Source: Boletus sp. NGJ (taxonomy: Eukaryota; Basidiomycota; Agaricomycetes; Boletales; Boletaceae). From it: a stretch of DNA of 64,000 bases. Made by a program: the position numbers and the translations under genes. Positions 50,703 through 61,559 of the stretch are shown in pieces. Every line of letters starts with the position of its first letter. Position 1 is the stretch's first letter. The stretch covers positions 124,001-188,000 of the forward strand of contig JAGTXK010000229.1 of NCBI GenBank assembly GCA_019096195.1, written 5' to 3'. The notes below the pieces were generated by a model. It saw nothing but the letters and a program-made list of their open reading frames with translations. It had not been told where the DNA came from and did not search any database.

Positions 50703-52473
50703 TCATGCCACCCCGTCACTAGGCTCCATGGTTATGCTCCACTCTTCCATCGGTATCTCTACGTCTAGCTCGGTCTCACGTTGCCTGATAGCCAACACGA
50801 TCATGGTTTCACGATCGTGCAGGCGCGACCTTGATAAGCCAGATCCGGCATCGATATCGTGTCCTTGACTGCCCTGAGGTTCACCGGGATGAAGTGCCCG
50901 AACGCTCATGATGAATCGAGGAGTGAGAGCAAACGCAGGAACGTATTCTATAGGGAGTAGAGCAAGCGTCGGCCATCCTTCTGTTTGAAATTGTCCCAAG
51001 GCGATGAGTATCGCTGTGCGGTTAAAGAAGAAGATGCTATATTACGAAAAGTCACTTAGGTTAAAGGCTGATATGGAAGGATGATGAAAGGGGGACGTAC
51101 AAAAGGAAGTAGAGAATGCTTTGACCGGCAAGCAGGTTCATATAACGGTTGAAATGCAATGTCTTGGTCACCTTGTACATTTCAACTACCCGCTTTACAA
51201 ATTGAAAGATCACTAGGATGCACATCACTGCACCATTGACAAGTTCAGGAATGGCAGAAACTCTGGTCCAAGTGATTGAAGAGGACGTCACTCCGCAATA
51301 TGCGAGATCGAGCACCTGAGTAACTCCCACTGTATAAGGTATAGAAGTTAGCCGGCGGTGGACCTTTCGTTAGCGTGATGTGCATACGAGACCAGCCAAC
51401 TACGCACCTGAGATCTTGCTTGGATACATAGTGACAGTAATGATAGATGGAACGATCTCGAGGACCCAGAATGTGAGCAGGATGCCGAGGATCAGCCTCG
51501 ACCGACTGTACATTGCCCAGACACGGAGGATCATCACCACTCGAGTCATCATTATACTCTGCTTCGCTCGAGATTGAACAACATGATGACTCACAATCTG
51601 CAGCACCAATCCAAACAACGAATGCCGCTACCGCAGCGAGATAGAGTATTTCGCCTTAAGCTCATCCCTGAACAGGATGGACATGAGAAAATATTGCATG
51701 ATTTGCTCACAACTGGTGGAAGAATCTCAGTCGCTCGGAATTTCGTTTGGTGAGTGGAGGTTAAATACATACGTCTGCCAGGTATTTGATTAAGTATGGT
51801 TGTCAGTGATGAACAATATGCAAAAGCTTACCTTTACAGGGCCAGGTAGGAAGGAACTCCACACTTTCGATGGATCGTGTCAGTTCAACCAACCGAGAAT
51901 TTCGAGTGTTGGACATACTCAGAGTAAAGATACTGATGTTCCGAGATGGCGTTAGCATCCATTGCCGCCCGGAACAAGCATTTACATACATGAGAATGTA
52001 AAGGCCGCAGTAGCGGACCTGTTTGGAACAATGATTAATACAGCGTACGTATCTTAGGAGATGTGCGCAGGCATGGGACTCGATACGCACGAGGATAAAT
52101 AGTGTAGACACCATGGTCCAGCGTTTGTTCTGCGGTCTCGTCAGACTTATCGCCCGCTCGAAAAACCGTAATCTGCTGACCCAAATGTAGTCAATCTACA
52201 GAGATCGTCAGTAAGAGAAAATTCTGAGTTTCTTATCAAAAATGCGGATTCATACCTCTTTCGGGAGCGTTAGGACTGATGACACAGAAGTTAGTCCGTA
52301 TATAAAGAGACTCGTACAGAAATGCATTCCTCACCATAATCATATGCGATAAGAGTGCAGATAGCAACTGCGACTCTCAATGAGATCGAGAGGCCGCAAA
52401 CGTGAATGGGCGCACCAGTCAAATAATCATTCTGCTGAAGGCCGATCACGGCGGCTAACGTTGCGTGGCTCAT
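50703..52473 (-). CDS. DUF6533 seven-helix membrane protein
   Basis: Eleven minus-strand exons (52473-52335, 52275-52256, 52195-52181, 52129-52091, 52018-51990, 51932-51919, 51863-51832, 51627-51595, 51558-51408, 51329-51101, 51036-50703) join with all phases consistent to 344 residues. The family landmarks are the N-terminal helix ending CTLIAYDYVLTLPKEIDYIW, then KRWTMVSTLFILVRYCGLYI (helix 2), MMTRVVMILRVWAMYSRSRL (the conserved LRv-AlY), ILLTFWVLEIVPSIITVTMY, a helix with ELVNGAVMCILVIFQFVK, YFLFIFFFNRTAILIALGQF and LPIEYVPAFALTPRFIMSVR. The tail is charged and cytosolic (EEWSITMEPSDGVA). Three exons are only 14-20 nt. The 204-nt intron at 51831-51628 may hide another exon. Function of the family is unknown; it is greatly expanded in agaricomycetes. 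Confidence 0.82.
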
Positions 52474-53950
52474 GGCCTCCACGCAGGAACGGGAATCGAG
52501 ACGAAACTTTCAAGGGCGTGCAAAGAGGGTTTTAAGATGAGCGAGTCAGCGCACAGCACAGTGAGGCATAGTATGTGCCGTATTCTCATCATCATCATCA
52601 CGAGATGTGTTGGGATCACTGGCATGATACATTTGCAGTGAGATCGGGCCGCGCTAATAACGCGAAAGTGACTGTGATGTGCTTGAGGGCAGTACCCCGA
52701 ACTTACCGAGCACAGCAAATACGTTTCACGGGTCACGTTGTTGCACATAAAAGGATATCCATTGCGTACCATTGGTCCATTGCGATGACCGCAGTGCCAC
52801 GGGATACACCTCTCGGCCTTCGCGGTTCGTTACGGTGATCCTGACGGCGGCCAGCAAATGATCCTGAGACAATAAAGCGGCCTGAGAGTGGATACTATTA
52901 CCCCAATGGCCTAGTCCTGTACCCAAATAGGTAGCCCATTATGATGATGAGTCTGATAAGGATACGAGACGAGAACTTGCAGACACGAGCCTATCCGCAT
53001 CAAAGTGCGGTCATGATCATGGATAAGTTGGGTGGCAAGGTTGTTATAGTCAACATTGTCACAAAGTTGTAACTAAACCGGTCACGCGCTACTGTGACGT
53101 TCTGTTCTTAATTGCTGGACATTCAAATATCCCACTCCCAGTCGTTTGCCCGGGTTGCTGGTTTTCTCGTGATGCTTTCAGGCTATGCTGTGCGTGCCGT
53201 TTTATTGCGGATGGTGGTAATTTACGCGAAGAAGCTGTCCACGGCCTTTGATCTCGGTGGGTAAAATTCTTTGAACTTTGGCGCGCAAGACTTTGGTGTG
53301 TATTATCGCACCGCTACCTAGTACATTGGCTATCCCGGCCGCTGGCGATTCCCGTCACGCAAATACCTCGAGTATATAAATAACTCATTATTTGATCAAC
53401 AACCTTCTATGCCTAGAAACGTTACTCAAATGTAGATCTTCATATGAGGATCGCCGCGGTGTGAACATGATGGGGATAATGATCCTGATCCAGGTACCCC
53501 GTGGTCATTGGCCGCATCGATGGCTATCAGAGCAACGAAATGTAAATACTTAACCCCGACGAGTTCTCTACGCTCCAGGACTCTCCCAATGGAGGCTTGT
53601 ATAACCACCAAGGCGACCGAACAGGGGTATCCGGCATGCCTTCGTCCACAGACCGACAGTCAAGAACTCGCGACTTTCGAATGTGAAAGTTACGCACTAT
53701 ACGCCAACGATGGAGCACTGCAAATATCATCCCAGCTGATGAGTGATCAGATGTTGTATAGTCTCGTACACATTGACAAATGATACAGAAAGCCAAGAGC
53801 ACCGAGGCCGAGCTGCGGTCTACTGTTATCTACGGAACCGCGTCAGTCTCTGCGGCGCAAAATCTGAATCAGAGGGTTCACCATGTCGGAACGACGCGGC
53901 GAGGATATATATAGTCCACATCTATGTAGATCGCATCAGCAAATTCACAC
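52474..53950. other. Intergenic stretch
   Basis: This holds the promoter side of the DUF6533 gene, then unremarkable sequence. GAGTATATAAATAAC near 53371 is TATA-like but no gene follows. The boundary with the AT-rich island lies near 53950. Confidence 0.35.
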
Positions 53951-54199
53951 CTTACTTATAGGTACTTATGGCTACTTACAGCTCGTGTAAGTAGAGTTCC
54001 AGTAAAACGTGTGGCAAGTAAATTGCCACTTTTTTAAGCTAGGTCCATCTCTGGAACTGTCACTTATTCGTCACTTGTCAACTTACTGCAAACTTGTGCA
54101 AGTATCACAAAGTAGATTCAATTCATAAGCTACAAATAAGTATGAGATTAAGTGTGGTGCTACAACATGCCAGCTGCCACACTGTAAGTAAATCAGTAA

Positions 54200-54300
54200 G
54201 TAAACAGAACGGCCGAAAATGGAACAGCCGGAAATGGAATGGCCAGTAAACAGAACAGCCAGTAAATGGAACGGCTGGTAAGGAGTGTGGCACACTTCAG
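54200..54300. repeat. Short tandem repeat
   Basis: Several imperfect copies of a roughly 16-20-nt unit (GGAACAGCCAGTAAAT / GGAATGGCCAGTAAACA) in a row. Confidence 0.6.
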
Positions 54301-54446
54301 TGAAAAGAGAGATAATAAATAAAATATGCAGCCTGGCACACCTGGTGAGGCACAGAGAGAAGATGTGGTGAAAAGCTGGTATCTGGGTATCAAGACTGGT
54401 GAGACAAACATGAAATGGCCAGAACATCAGTAAATACAGGATTTCA

Positions 54447-55496
54447 TCATAGTGCTCATAGTGCCATAGTAGTTTCATAGATAACTCATAGTATTCATAG
54501 TATCCATAGTATATTTATAGTGTGCATAGTATCATAGTATCATAGTACCATAGCATTTCATAGTGTTCATAGTGTTCATACTGTAGTATCATAGTGTCAT
54601 AATACCATAGCATTCCATAGCATTCATAGTACATCCATAGTAGTCATAGTCATAGTAGTAATTTTAAGCTAATCCTAAACCTAAACCTAAATCAAAAGTA
54701 CTGTATACACAAAGTGTAGTCAAAGGTGTAGTCAAATGTTGTACAAAAAGTGTAGGAAAGAGTGTAATACAGTGTAGTAAAAATGCGCACCAAATGTAGC
54801 AAAAGTGTAGCAAACAAAGTGTAGTAAAAAAAAGCAAACAAAAGTGTAGCAGAGTGTAGTACAGTGTAGCAAACAAAGTGTACCAAAAGTGTACCAAAAG
54901 TGCACACCAAAGTAGTAAAAGTGTAGTCACAAAGTGTACCAAAAGTGTAGACCTACATTAAAAAAATATCCAAGTCCATTTTTCCACACTTAGTGTTAAA
55001 AAAGCGGATATTGTTTGCCAATGTTTGTGCCACCATTCTTATATAAACAAGCCAGACTTCAAAAACTTTCCCACACTCTCTTGTTTCTTAATTTTATCCT
55101 TCTCTACTTATTACATAAAGTCAACACTTTACTTTGTAAATCATTAGGATTGGGATTGGAACTGGGACTGGGATTAGGATTAGGATTGGGATTAGGATTA
55201 GGATTAGAATTAGAATTAGAATTAGAATTAGTAGAATTAATATTTGATTGAATTTGAAATTAGAATTGGCTTGAAATTGGATTAGAATTAGAATGAGAAT
55301 TAGAATTGCTAAGCCACTATGGAAGCACTATGTATACTATGGCATCACTATGACCACACTATGAGACACTATGAGAATACTATGAGATACTGAGAATACT
55401 ATGACAAACTATGGCCACACTATGAACAGACTATGAGACACTGTCATAGTACTATCAAACCACTATCCAGTTGGACCCTCACTATGAGCACTATGT
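54447..55496. repeat. Mirrored simple-repeat arrays (CATAG)n-(CCTAAN)n ... (NTTAGG)n-(CTATG)n
   Basis: Left side: dozens of CATAG/CATAGTA motifs (54447-54660), then CCTAAACCTAAACCTAAA (54666-54690). Right side in reverse-complement order: TTAGGATTGGGATTAGG motifs (55144-55240), then CTATG/ACTATGA motifs (55316-55485). Between them are (GTGTAGYAAAA)n and A-rich sequence (54700-54960). The whole forms one imperfect 1-kb fold-back. A Tc1-like element is inserted at its right edge. Confidence 0.75.
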
Positions 55497-55498
55497 TA

Positions 55499-57081
55499 CA
55501 GTGACTCCCAAAACTGTTCCAATACCTAACCCTGATCACACTGCAAACACCCGTGGGAATTTCGCTTGGCTTTGGTGGGACAAATAATAGTACATACCCT
55601 TGGCTACCTATGGGCGCTTGGATCATGTGATTTGATCCAGAGGAAGTGGAGATATGGCTATTTTAAAACAGTAACTACATTGGAACAGTTTTGGAACTTT
55701 TGATTATCATAAGGGTATTTGGTATATATTAGTACTTGGTATATCCTCCTTTGGCTTTAAGCACTGCCTGAACCCTCCTAGGCATGCTTTCAATCAATCC
55801 CTGACACACCTCAGCTGGTATCTCATTCCATTTCTTCTAAGTTCTTCTCCACAACTTCTCTATTCCCTTAGGAGGCTCCTCATAGTCTGCCAGCTTCCTT
55901 TTGAGGTGAAGCCAGATATGTTCTATGGGACTGAGGTCAGGAGACTGTACAGGCCATACCATGGTCCTAAATTTCTGCTCTTCCAGCCACTCCTTGACCT
56001 TTTTGCAAGTATGCTTGGGATCATTATCTTGTTGAAAGATGACATCAGAAGGATTCAGATTATAGAACTTCAAGAAATCCTGGAGTTCATCCTTCAAAAT
56101 TTGAAGGTAGAGATCACCATCCATCCTACCATCAATCTTGGTTGCATAGCCAACCCCATCCCAAGCCATACAGCCCCACAACATCAAAGAACCTCCAAAC
56201 TTCAAAGTTCCCTCAACTAATCTGTCACTAAGCCCCTCTCCTAGCTTTTTCCATGCCCATTTGTGACCATCTGACCCAAGATGATTGATTTTGGTCTCAT
56301 TAGACCATACCACCTGCTTCCAGTCCTCTAGAGTCCAGTCCTTATGAGCATAAGCAAAGTCCAACCAAGCCTTGCAATGTTTGGCAGAGAGTAGTGGGCA
56401 TTTGAACTTGGCTATAGCTTTCATACCAATCTTTTTCAAATGACAATGAACTGTATTAGGATGGAGAGGCTGGTTAGTGATAGTGGAGAGAGCTTTGGTG
56501 ACCTGAACAGCATTCTCTGCCTTATTACTAGAGATAAAGTGAATAGCATAACAAATATTAACAGAGGAAAGCTTTGATGGATGGCCTCCAGCAGACTTTT
56601 GAAGGTTAGAACACTTCTTGGAATGAAACCTAGAGATGGTAGCAATGTCAACACCTGTACTAGAGGCAATAGAGTGGATGGAATGGCCAGAATCAAGTTG
56701 AGAGAGAATAGTGTTCTTTTGAGTGGCAGAGAGAGATCACATAATGGTAGTGGTTAAGAGTCAAAAAGTGTGGTAACATTTTTAGACTCAGACATGATAT
56801 TTATATGTATATCTTTGTTTGTACCACCAAACAACAGCAATTATCCCCTTATATCATAAAGATTCTAATGCTCACATCAAAAGTCCCAAAACTATTCCAA
56901 TGTAGTTGCTGTTTTAAAATAGCCATATCTCCACTTCCTCTAGATCAAATCACATGATCCAAGCGCCCATAGGTAGCCAAGGGTATGTACTATTATTTGT
57001 CCCACCAAAGCCAAGCGAAATTCCCACGGGTGTTTGCAGTGTGATCAGGGTTAGGTATTGAAACAGTTTTGGAAGTCACTG
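55499..57081 (-). mobile_element. Tc1/mariner-type DNA transposon with about 200-bp terminal inverted repeats
   Basis: The 1583-bp element is flanked by TA (55497-55498, 57082-57083). It starts CAGTGACTCCCAAAACTGTT and its other end reads CAGTGACTTCCAAAACTGTT on the minus strand. The inverted repeats run about 200 bp each (to about 55697 and from about 56880), far longer than the 20-50 bp common in Tc1, and differ at only a handful of sites, mostly C/T. One transposase gene lies on the minus strand. Confidence 0.9.
55729..56742 (-). pseudogene. Tc1-like transposase (inactive)
   Basis: The frame can be followed from ATG at 56742 to TAA at 55729. It has an N-terminal HTH (ILSQLDSGHSIHSIASSTGV), a second HTH/Tc3-type linker, and a DDE domain with VVWSNETKINHLGSDGHKW, IFQQDNDPKHTCKKVKEWL and WPVQSPDLSPIEHIWLHLKR. 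The codon after the ATG is TGA, the first catalytic Asp is Asn (SNETK instead of SDETK), and a TAG interrupts the C-terminal end before KKWNEIPAEV...LKAKGGYTKY. All are compatible with C-to-T changes on one or other strand. It is dead in cis; the ends could be moved by a related enzyme. Confidence 0.88.
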
Positions 57082-57083
57082 TA

Positions 57084-60000
57084 TCTAACATGGTGCCTGG
57101 CTGGTACTGGCTTGTCCTCAGATTGCTCTGTGAGCAAATATGGGGATGACTCAGACAGTAATGCTGGACCCATCACATGTTCCATCCAAGCATCAACACC
57201 CACAATATCATACCACATCATCTTTTGTTTTCATTTTCCTAAGAGGTTGGTGCCATATTTTATTCAAAATCATGGTGCTGTCAGCTTCATGACTGTCCTA
57301 CAGATTTTTTTGACTAAGCTAGGTTCACATGGGCATACTTTCCAGCCCATCCTCCATGATCACTTTGACTGCTTTAGCAATGTCAGGATTGCTTTACATC
57401 CACTAGAATATTTATGTGACAATGGCATGACCAGGATATGCTCTTATCCAGGGCATGCCAATGGATCTTGCAAATCTCCCACTGTAGCATGGTGGGACAC
57501 TGTCCTTGTATGGGTCAATAAAGAGTAATGAAATGGACAGGGATTTTGATTTCACAGTAAGTTATACTAGTTCACCCAAATAAAAAAACTGACTGATATT
57601 TGCTTGCAGGATTTCACACTGCCAAAGTTCATGTCATATTCCAACTGCCACATTATCTTGGTTTATTCCCTCACCCTCTCACATATATCCACTGATTCAA
57701 GCCACTACATACATTTGACAAAGATGTCAAGATGTTTTGTGAAAGGAACAAACAACAAACAGAAGATGAAACCTAGACCTAATATCTCAAGCATTGCTAA
57801 CTAAAGCAATATGTGTGAGAGAGAAAGGTAATTTCAAAGCTAAGTGAAACATGGTACTCTACTGGCTACTTTATATACTATCGATAGTGGTGCACAGACC
57901 GTGCTATGCTATGACATTGCAGGTACTGGGTATGACATCACAGGAATGAAGAATATTAGTGTCCAATAGTGAAAGAGAGAAATGATGGAATGAGATGTAT
58001 GTGATATATGCATGTGAGTGAAATGGTAGTCTGTGATGCTCTAGGCACAGCTACATTGTGATGTATCAAAGGAACTAATAGATAGGAATGGAAAGATGAA
58101 ATGAAAAGAGAATGAAAGAATGACACTTTAAGGTGTTGCATAAGGTGATCATTAGATCGGGTATTGAGATGAGATCATATCAGGGGATAGATCAGATCTT
58201 ATCTATATCTCTAGGGATTAATCTAGCATTGCTTGATTAGTACTTGTGTAGGTTACCAAGTGCTGTGTCAGGTACATCCTATGGGCCTTGTGTGGATACC
58301 AAGCACTGCATCAGGTATGTCCATGGGGTGTTGTAGTTTAGAGGCATGCAGGCCTGTGCTTGTGGCAGTGAATGCCGGGGTTAGCCGTGAGGCTACTTGA
58401 TGTCGTAGATGTGACAGGTACAACAAGGGTATGGCTAGTGAAAGCGTACATAGGTATAGTCAGTGGTGTGGTGTATCATATGAGGAGGAATACAATGAGT
58501 GACTACTCTAGGTGTATGCGAGGTAAGGTGAGGATAGAGTTTGGTGAATGGTAGGCGAGTGTATCGTCTATAGGTAGTGCAAGAGTGCAGAGGGGTAGTG
58601 ATAAATAGTAGGTATCATGAGTGAATGTTTCATTTTGCTTTGGGCGATCAATACAAAATCATCTACCAAACGCAGCAGTTGTCCCAGTTACTCACCTTGT
58701 CCAATCTTGCCATCTAGTCCCCAGGTTCTCTAGTGGCCTGGAGGTTGTGGACCCTTACTGGATCCATGGGGATGTCATGATGGCTGCCAACACTTTCTAC
58801 TTAAACAGATACAAAAATATATATACATTTGAACAGTACCAAGTTCATTGTGAGAACTAACTACCTAGTACCATAAATCATGACATTCCAGTAGGTTGAT
58901 TGGCCCCTAATTTGCTATGATTAAGTGTTTGCTATGGTAGTCAACATAGAAACTTTGGTAATGGATGTGCCTACATATATGCTACCATATAGCCAAAAGG
59001 CTACTGTAGGTAATATAGCTGAGTAAATGGTTTTGCTGACAACATTGCTTAACATCAACTATGTAATACTGTATGTGAAGTGCTGCAGTATTTTTCCCTT
59101 TTTCCTGATGAATTTTCACCCCTCCACCAATGTATAATATCACCACCTATATCTTCCTTCAAAGGGCTTGACAGATACAAGATTAGCTCAGCCTGTGGAT
59201 TGGCAGAGCTTTGCACAAGTTTCTCAGCTTGTATAGCCTGTTGCATCCATATTGGATTGAACTTGAGTTGGTGTGAGCAACTAAGAAAAGTGTAGATGCA
59301 ATAGGTGGAAGTGGGACATCATCATTGATGTCATGAAAGAATTGGATCTGAGAGGCATCCAGTAATTGGCTATCAAGATCAACTGCACATCCAGCATAAG
59401 ACATCATGGTGGATAATTATAAGCAGGCTCAATGGAGTGAGAGTGCTCACCTTTATATGACATGAGTAGAGCATTGCCATTAGCTTGAGATATGAGGGAC
59501 CAAGGGAAAACACAAGCCTTCTAGAGTGATTTGCATGAGTCAAGTGTTCAGTGGATGATTAGCAGTGAGACTACTATATATCTCACACCACATGTTGCCT
59601 GTTTGGAAATTTCAGTGAGGTTAACCTTCTAAATGATGGATGTCACACAGAAAGACTTGAATTAGGTCAGAATTCTGCTCTTGTTTTGTGAAGAACTAGA
59701 TTGGCAGCTTCAGAAGCTATGTTGGAGAGTGAGGAGACAACACAGTGGACCTGTCAACAACATCACATGAGAATTACTGTACTTTAAAGCTTTCATATTC
59801 AAACACATCCAGACACATTCATAATGCAAGTACCAGCTCTGCAGTCAGTGAATGTGAACACATACATACATTCAGTTCACCCTAAGGAATGAACTGTGAA
59901 CCAAATTCCTATTCAGTTTTTGAAAAGTTCAGTTTGAACTGACATTCAGGACCTGACTACTCCATTACTAGTATGACAGGAGGCAATGGTCCAATAAGTC

Positions 60001-61200
60001 TGGATACATTGAAAGCTGGACTATTGTCGCTCGTGTATCAGTGTTGAAACATCAACACTTCAAAGCCTCACTACAGTATTCATCTATCAACCAAATCCTT
60101 GCCTATTCATGTTATGAACTGTTCACAGCACACACCACAAGGCTTGGCTGCTTGCAGGTTACATGAAGCCTGGCTTAATGAATAAGGTGGAAGTCTTAGT
60201 CCATACTGTTCCCAACCCTACAATGGCTAGATAGCCAAGGCAATAAGTTGTTGGAGGAAAAGTACAAGTGGATTAGACTGGGGATTCCAGTCATCAAGTG
60301 TCTACTTTATGTATATACAAGATTGGTGCACAGATTAGGCTGTGTGTGTGATAAACTACTATGTATGGTAAGGTGGAAATTAATAGGGCTATGTGAGAAC
60401 AGCAAAGATTAAAGAGTAGTGAATCACATGAGGTATAATGTCATATGATGTCATAGGGCTAGACCGTGTTATGTGATTGTTTCCACAGTCATGTGCATAG
60501 TCACATGACTTGTATGAGAAAAGGTTCACTGAAATGATGATTATCAGATAAGGTAAAAAGTTTGAAAATATTCATATCATAACAATTCAAGAAAGGGAGA
60601 ATAGCAGATCCTGGTAGAACTCAGATCACCTTCAGTTCACACAGGTCACATGTTCTATTATTACAAGGTCATAACAGCATGTCTTCAAAGCCCTGCAGCT
60701 ATTAAAAGGTGGTTATCATAATGGGCACATTGGAGCAATAGCCAAGGTAGATGTTCATACATCCAGAGCAGCACTATTCAAGGGATTTTCTTCCAGGGAG
60801 TCTGATTCAAATGATATATCTAAGTAAATACTTGTGCCATACCATTGTCTTGTTTAAATGCAAAGAGTTCAACAATCATAGTTCCTGAACATGTCTGAAT
60901 GTGTTCAAACAGGAACTGAATGTACAGTCAGGTTCACTACTCATCAGGTTCAATGTTCCTAAATATGGATGAACCAAATGTGCCATTCAGTTCAAGGTTC
61001 AGGAAAATCCTTTGAAAATGGAATGGAACAGAACCAATCCATCACCATGTCATACAGGTAGTCAATATAACTAGCTTGCTCAAAACATGTGTACACTCAC
61101 TGCTGATGTCTGCACAGGACATTCTCAGAGCAGGCATCTTATTTGTATTCAGGAGGTTCTGGAACAGTGGTTCTGTAATCACAACTAGAAGACCAGATAG
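57084..61200. other. AT-rich, apparently CpG-poor transposon debris
   Basis: About 4 kb with base use unlike the gene-bearing parts: many TG/CA and few CG dinucleotides by eye, and no intact gene. Open frames at 57058-57528 (plus) and 59183-59407 (minus, with QIQFFHDINDDVPLPP) look like eroded transposase pieces. It is likely decayed by methylation-driven deamination. Confidence 0.5.
58621..58860 (+). pseudogene. Possible CACTA/Plavaka-like transposase remnant
   Basis: The fragment HLVPRFSSGLEVVDPYW followed by VMMAANTFYLNRY resembles the C-terminal HLiPvF...dw...FYvNrf-D region of CACTA-type transposases common in agaricomycetes. There is no upstream catalytic region in frame. The assignment is by eye and tentative. 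Confidence 0.3.
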
Positions 61201-61559
61201 TCTTTAATGTTATGAGGCCCATCAGGAGGGCAGAAGCATTCATCAACAACGCGCGGCGCAAGACAAACGGCCTTCTCGACGAACCTGCAAACGAGTTAGC
61301 ACGACCAAACGATGAACGAGCACAAACGACTCACATGGTCCCAAGCAGAGCTCCAATGGCAGGTTATCGGCCACAGGATGTCACACAAAAGAGAAGTTAA
61401 CTTCTGACTGACCCAAGAAAAAGGAACTCGAACAAGCCAGGTTACCAAGTTTGAAAATTTTCGAGCGAAGGATCACGAGGTACTAGACAGTATTATATTA
61501 TATAGTATTTTGCCACGGGTCCTTCGGGGAGCGGAACGATTCTGGCTGTGAAAACCCTC
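61201..61559. other. Boundary between AT-rich island and retrotransposon
   Basis: Composition switches from CpG-poor to CpG-rich within a few tens of bases near 61240 (CGCGCGGCGCAAG). No gene is recognised; a terminal repeat of the retrotransposon could begin here but cannot be confirmed within the window. Confidence 0.35.

Noticed and set aside
54447-54660. CRISPR-like spaced repeats
   Set aside because: Spacing and repeat length are irregular simple repeats in a eukaryotic genome, with no cas genes.
55140-55240. TTAGG-rich array as a telomere
   Set aside because: The motif is mixed (GGATTA, GGGATT, GAATTA), interstitial, mirrored on the other side and flanked by transposons; not a regular TTAGGG telomere.
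57058-57528. 156-codon plus-strand frame after the Tc1 element
   Set aside because: It begins inside the transposon's terminal repeat, has no family resemblance, and lies in debris; treated as chance.
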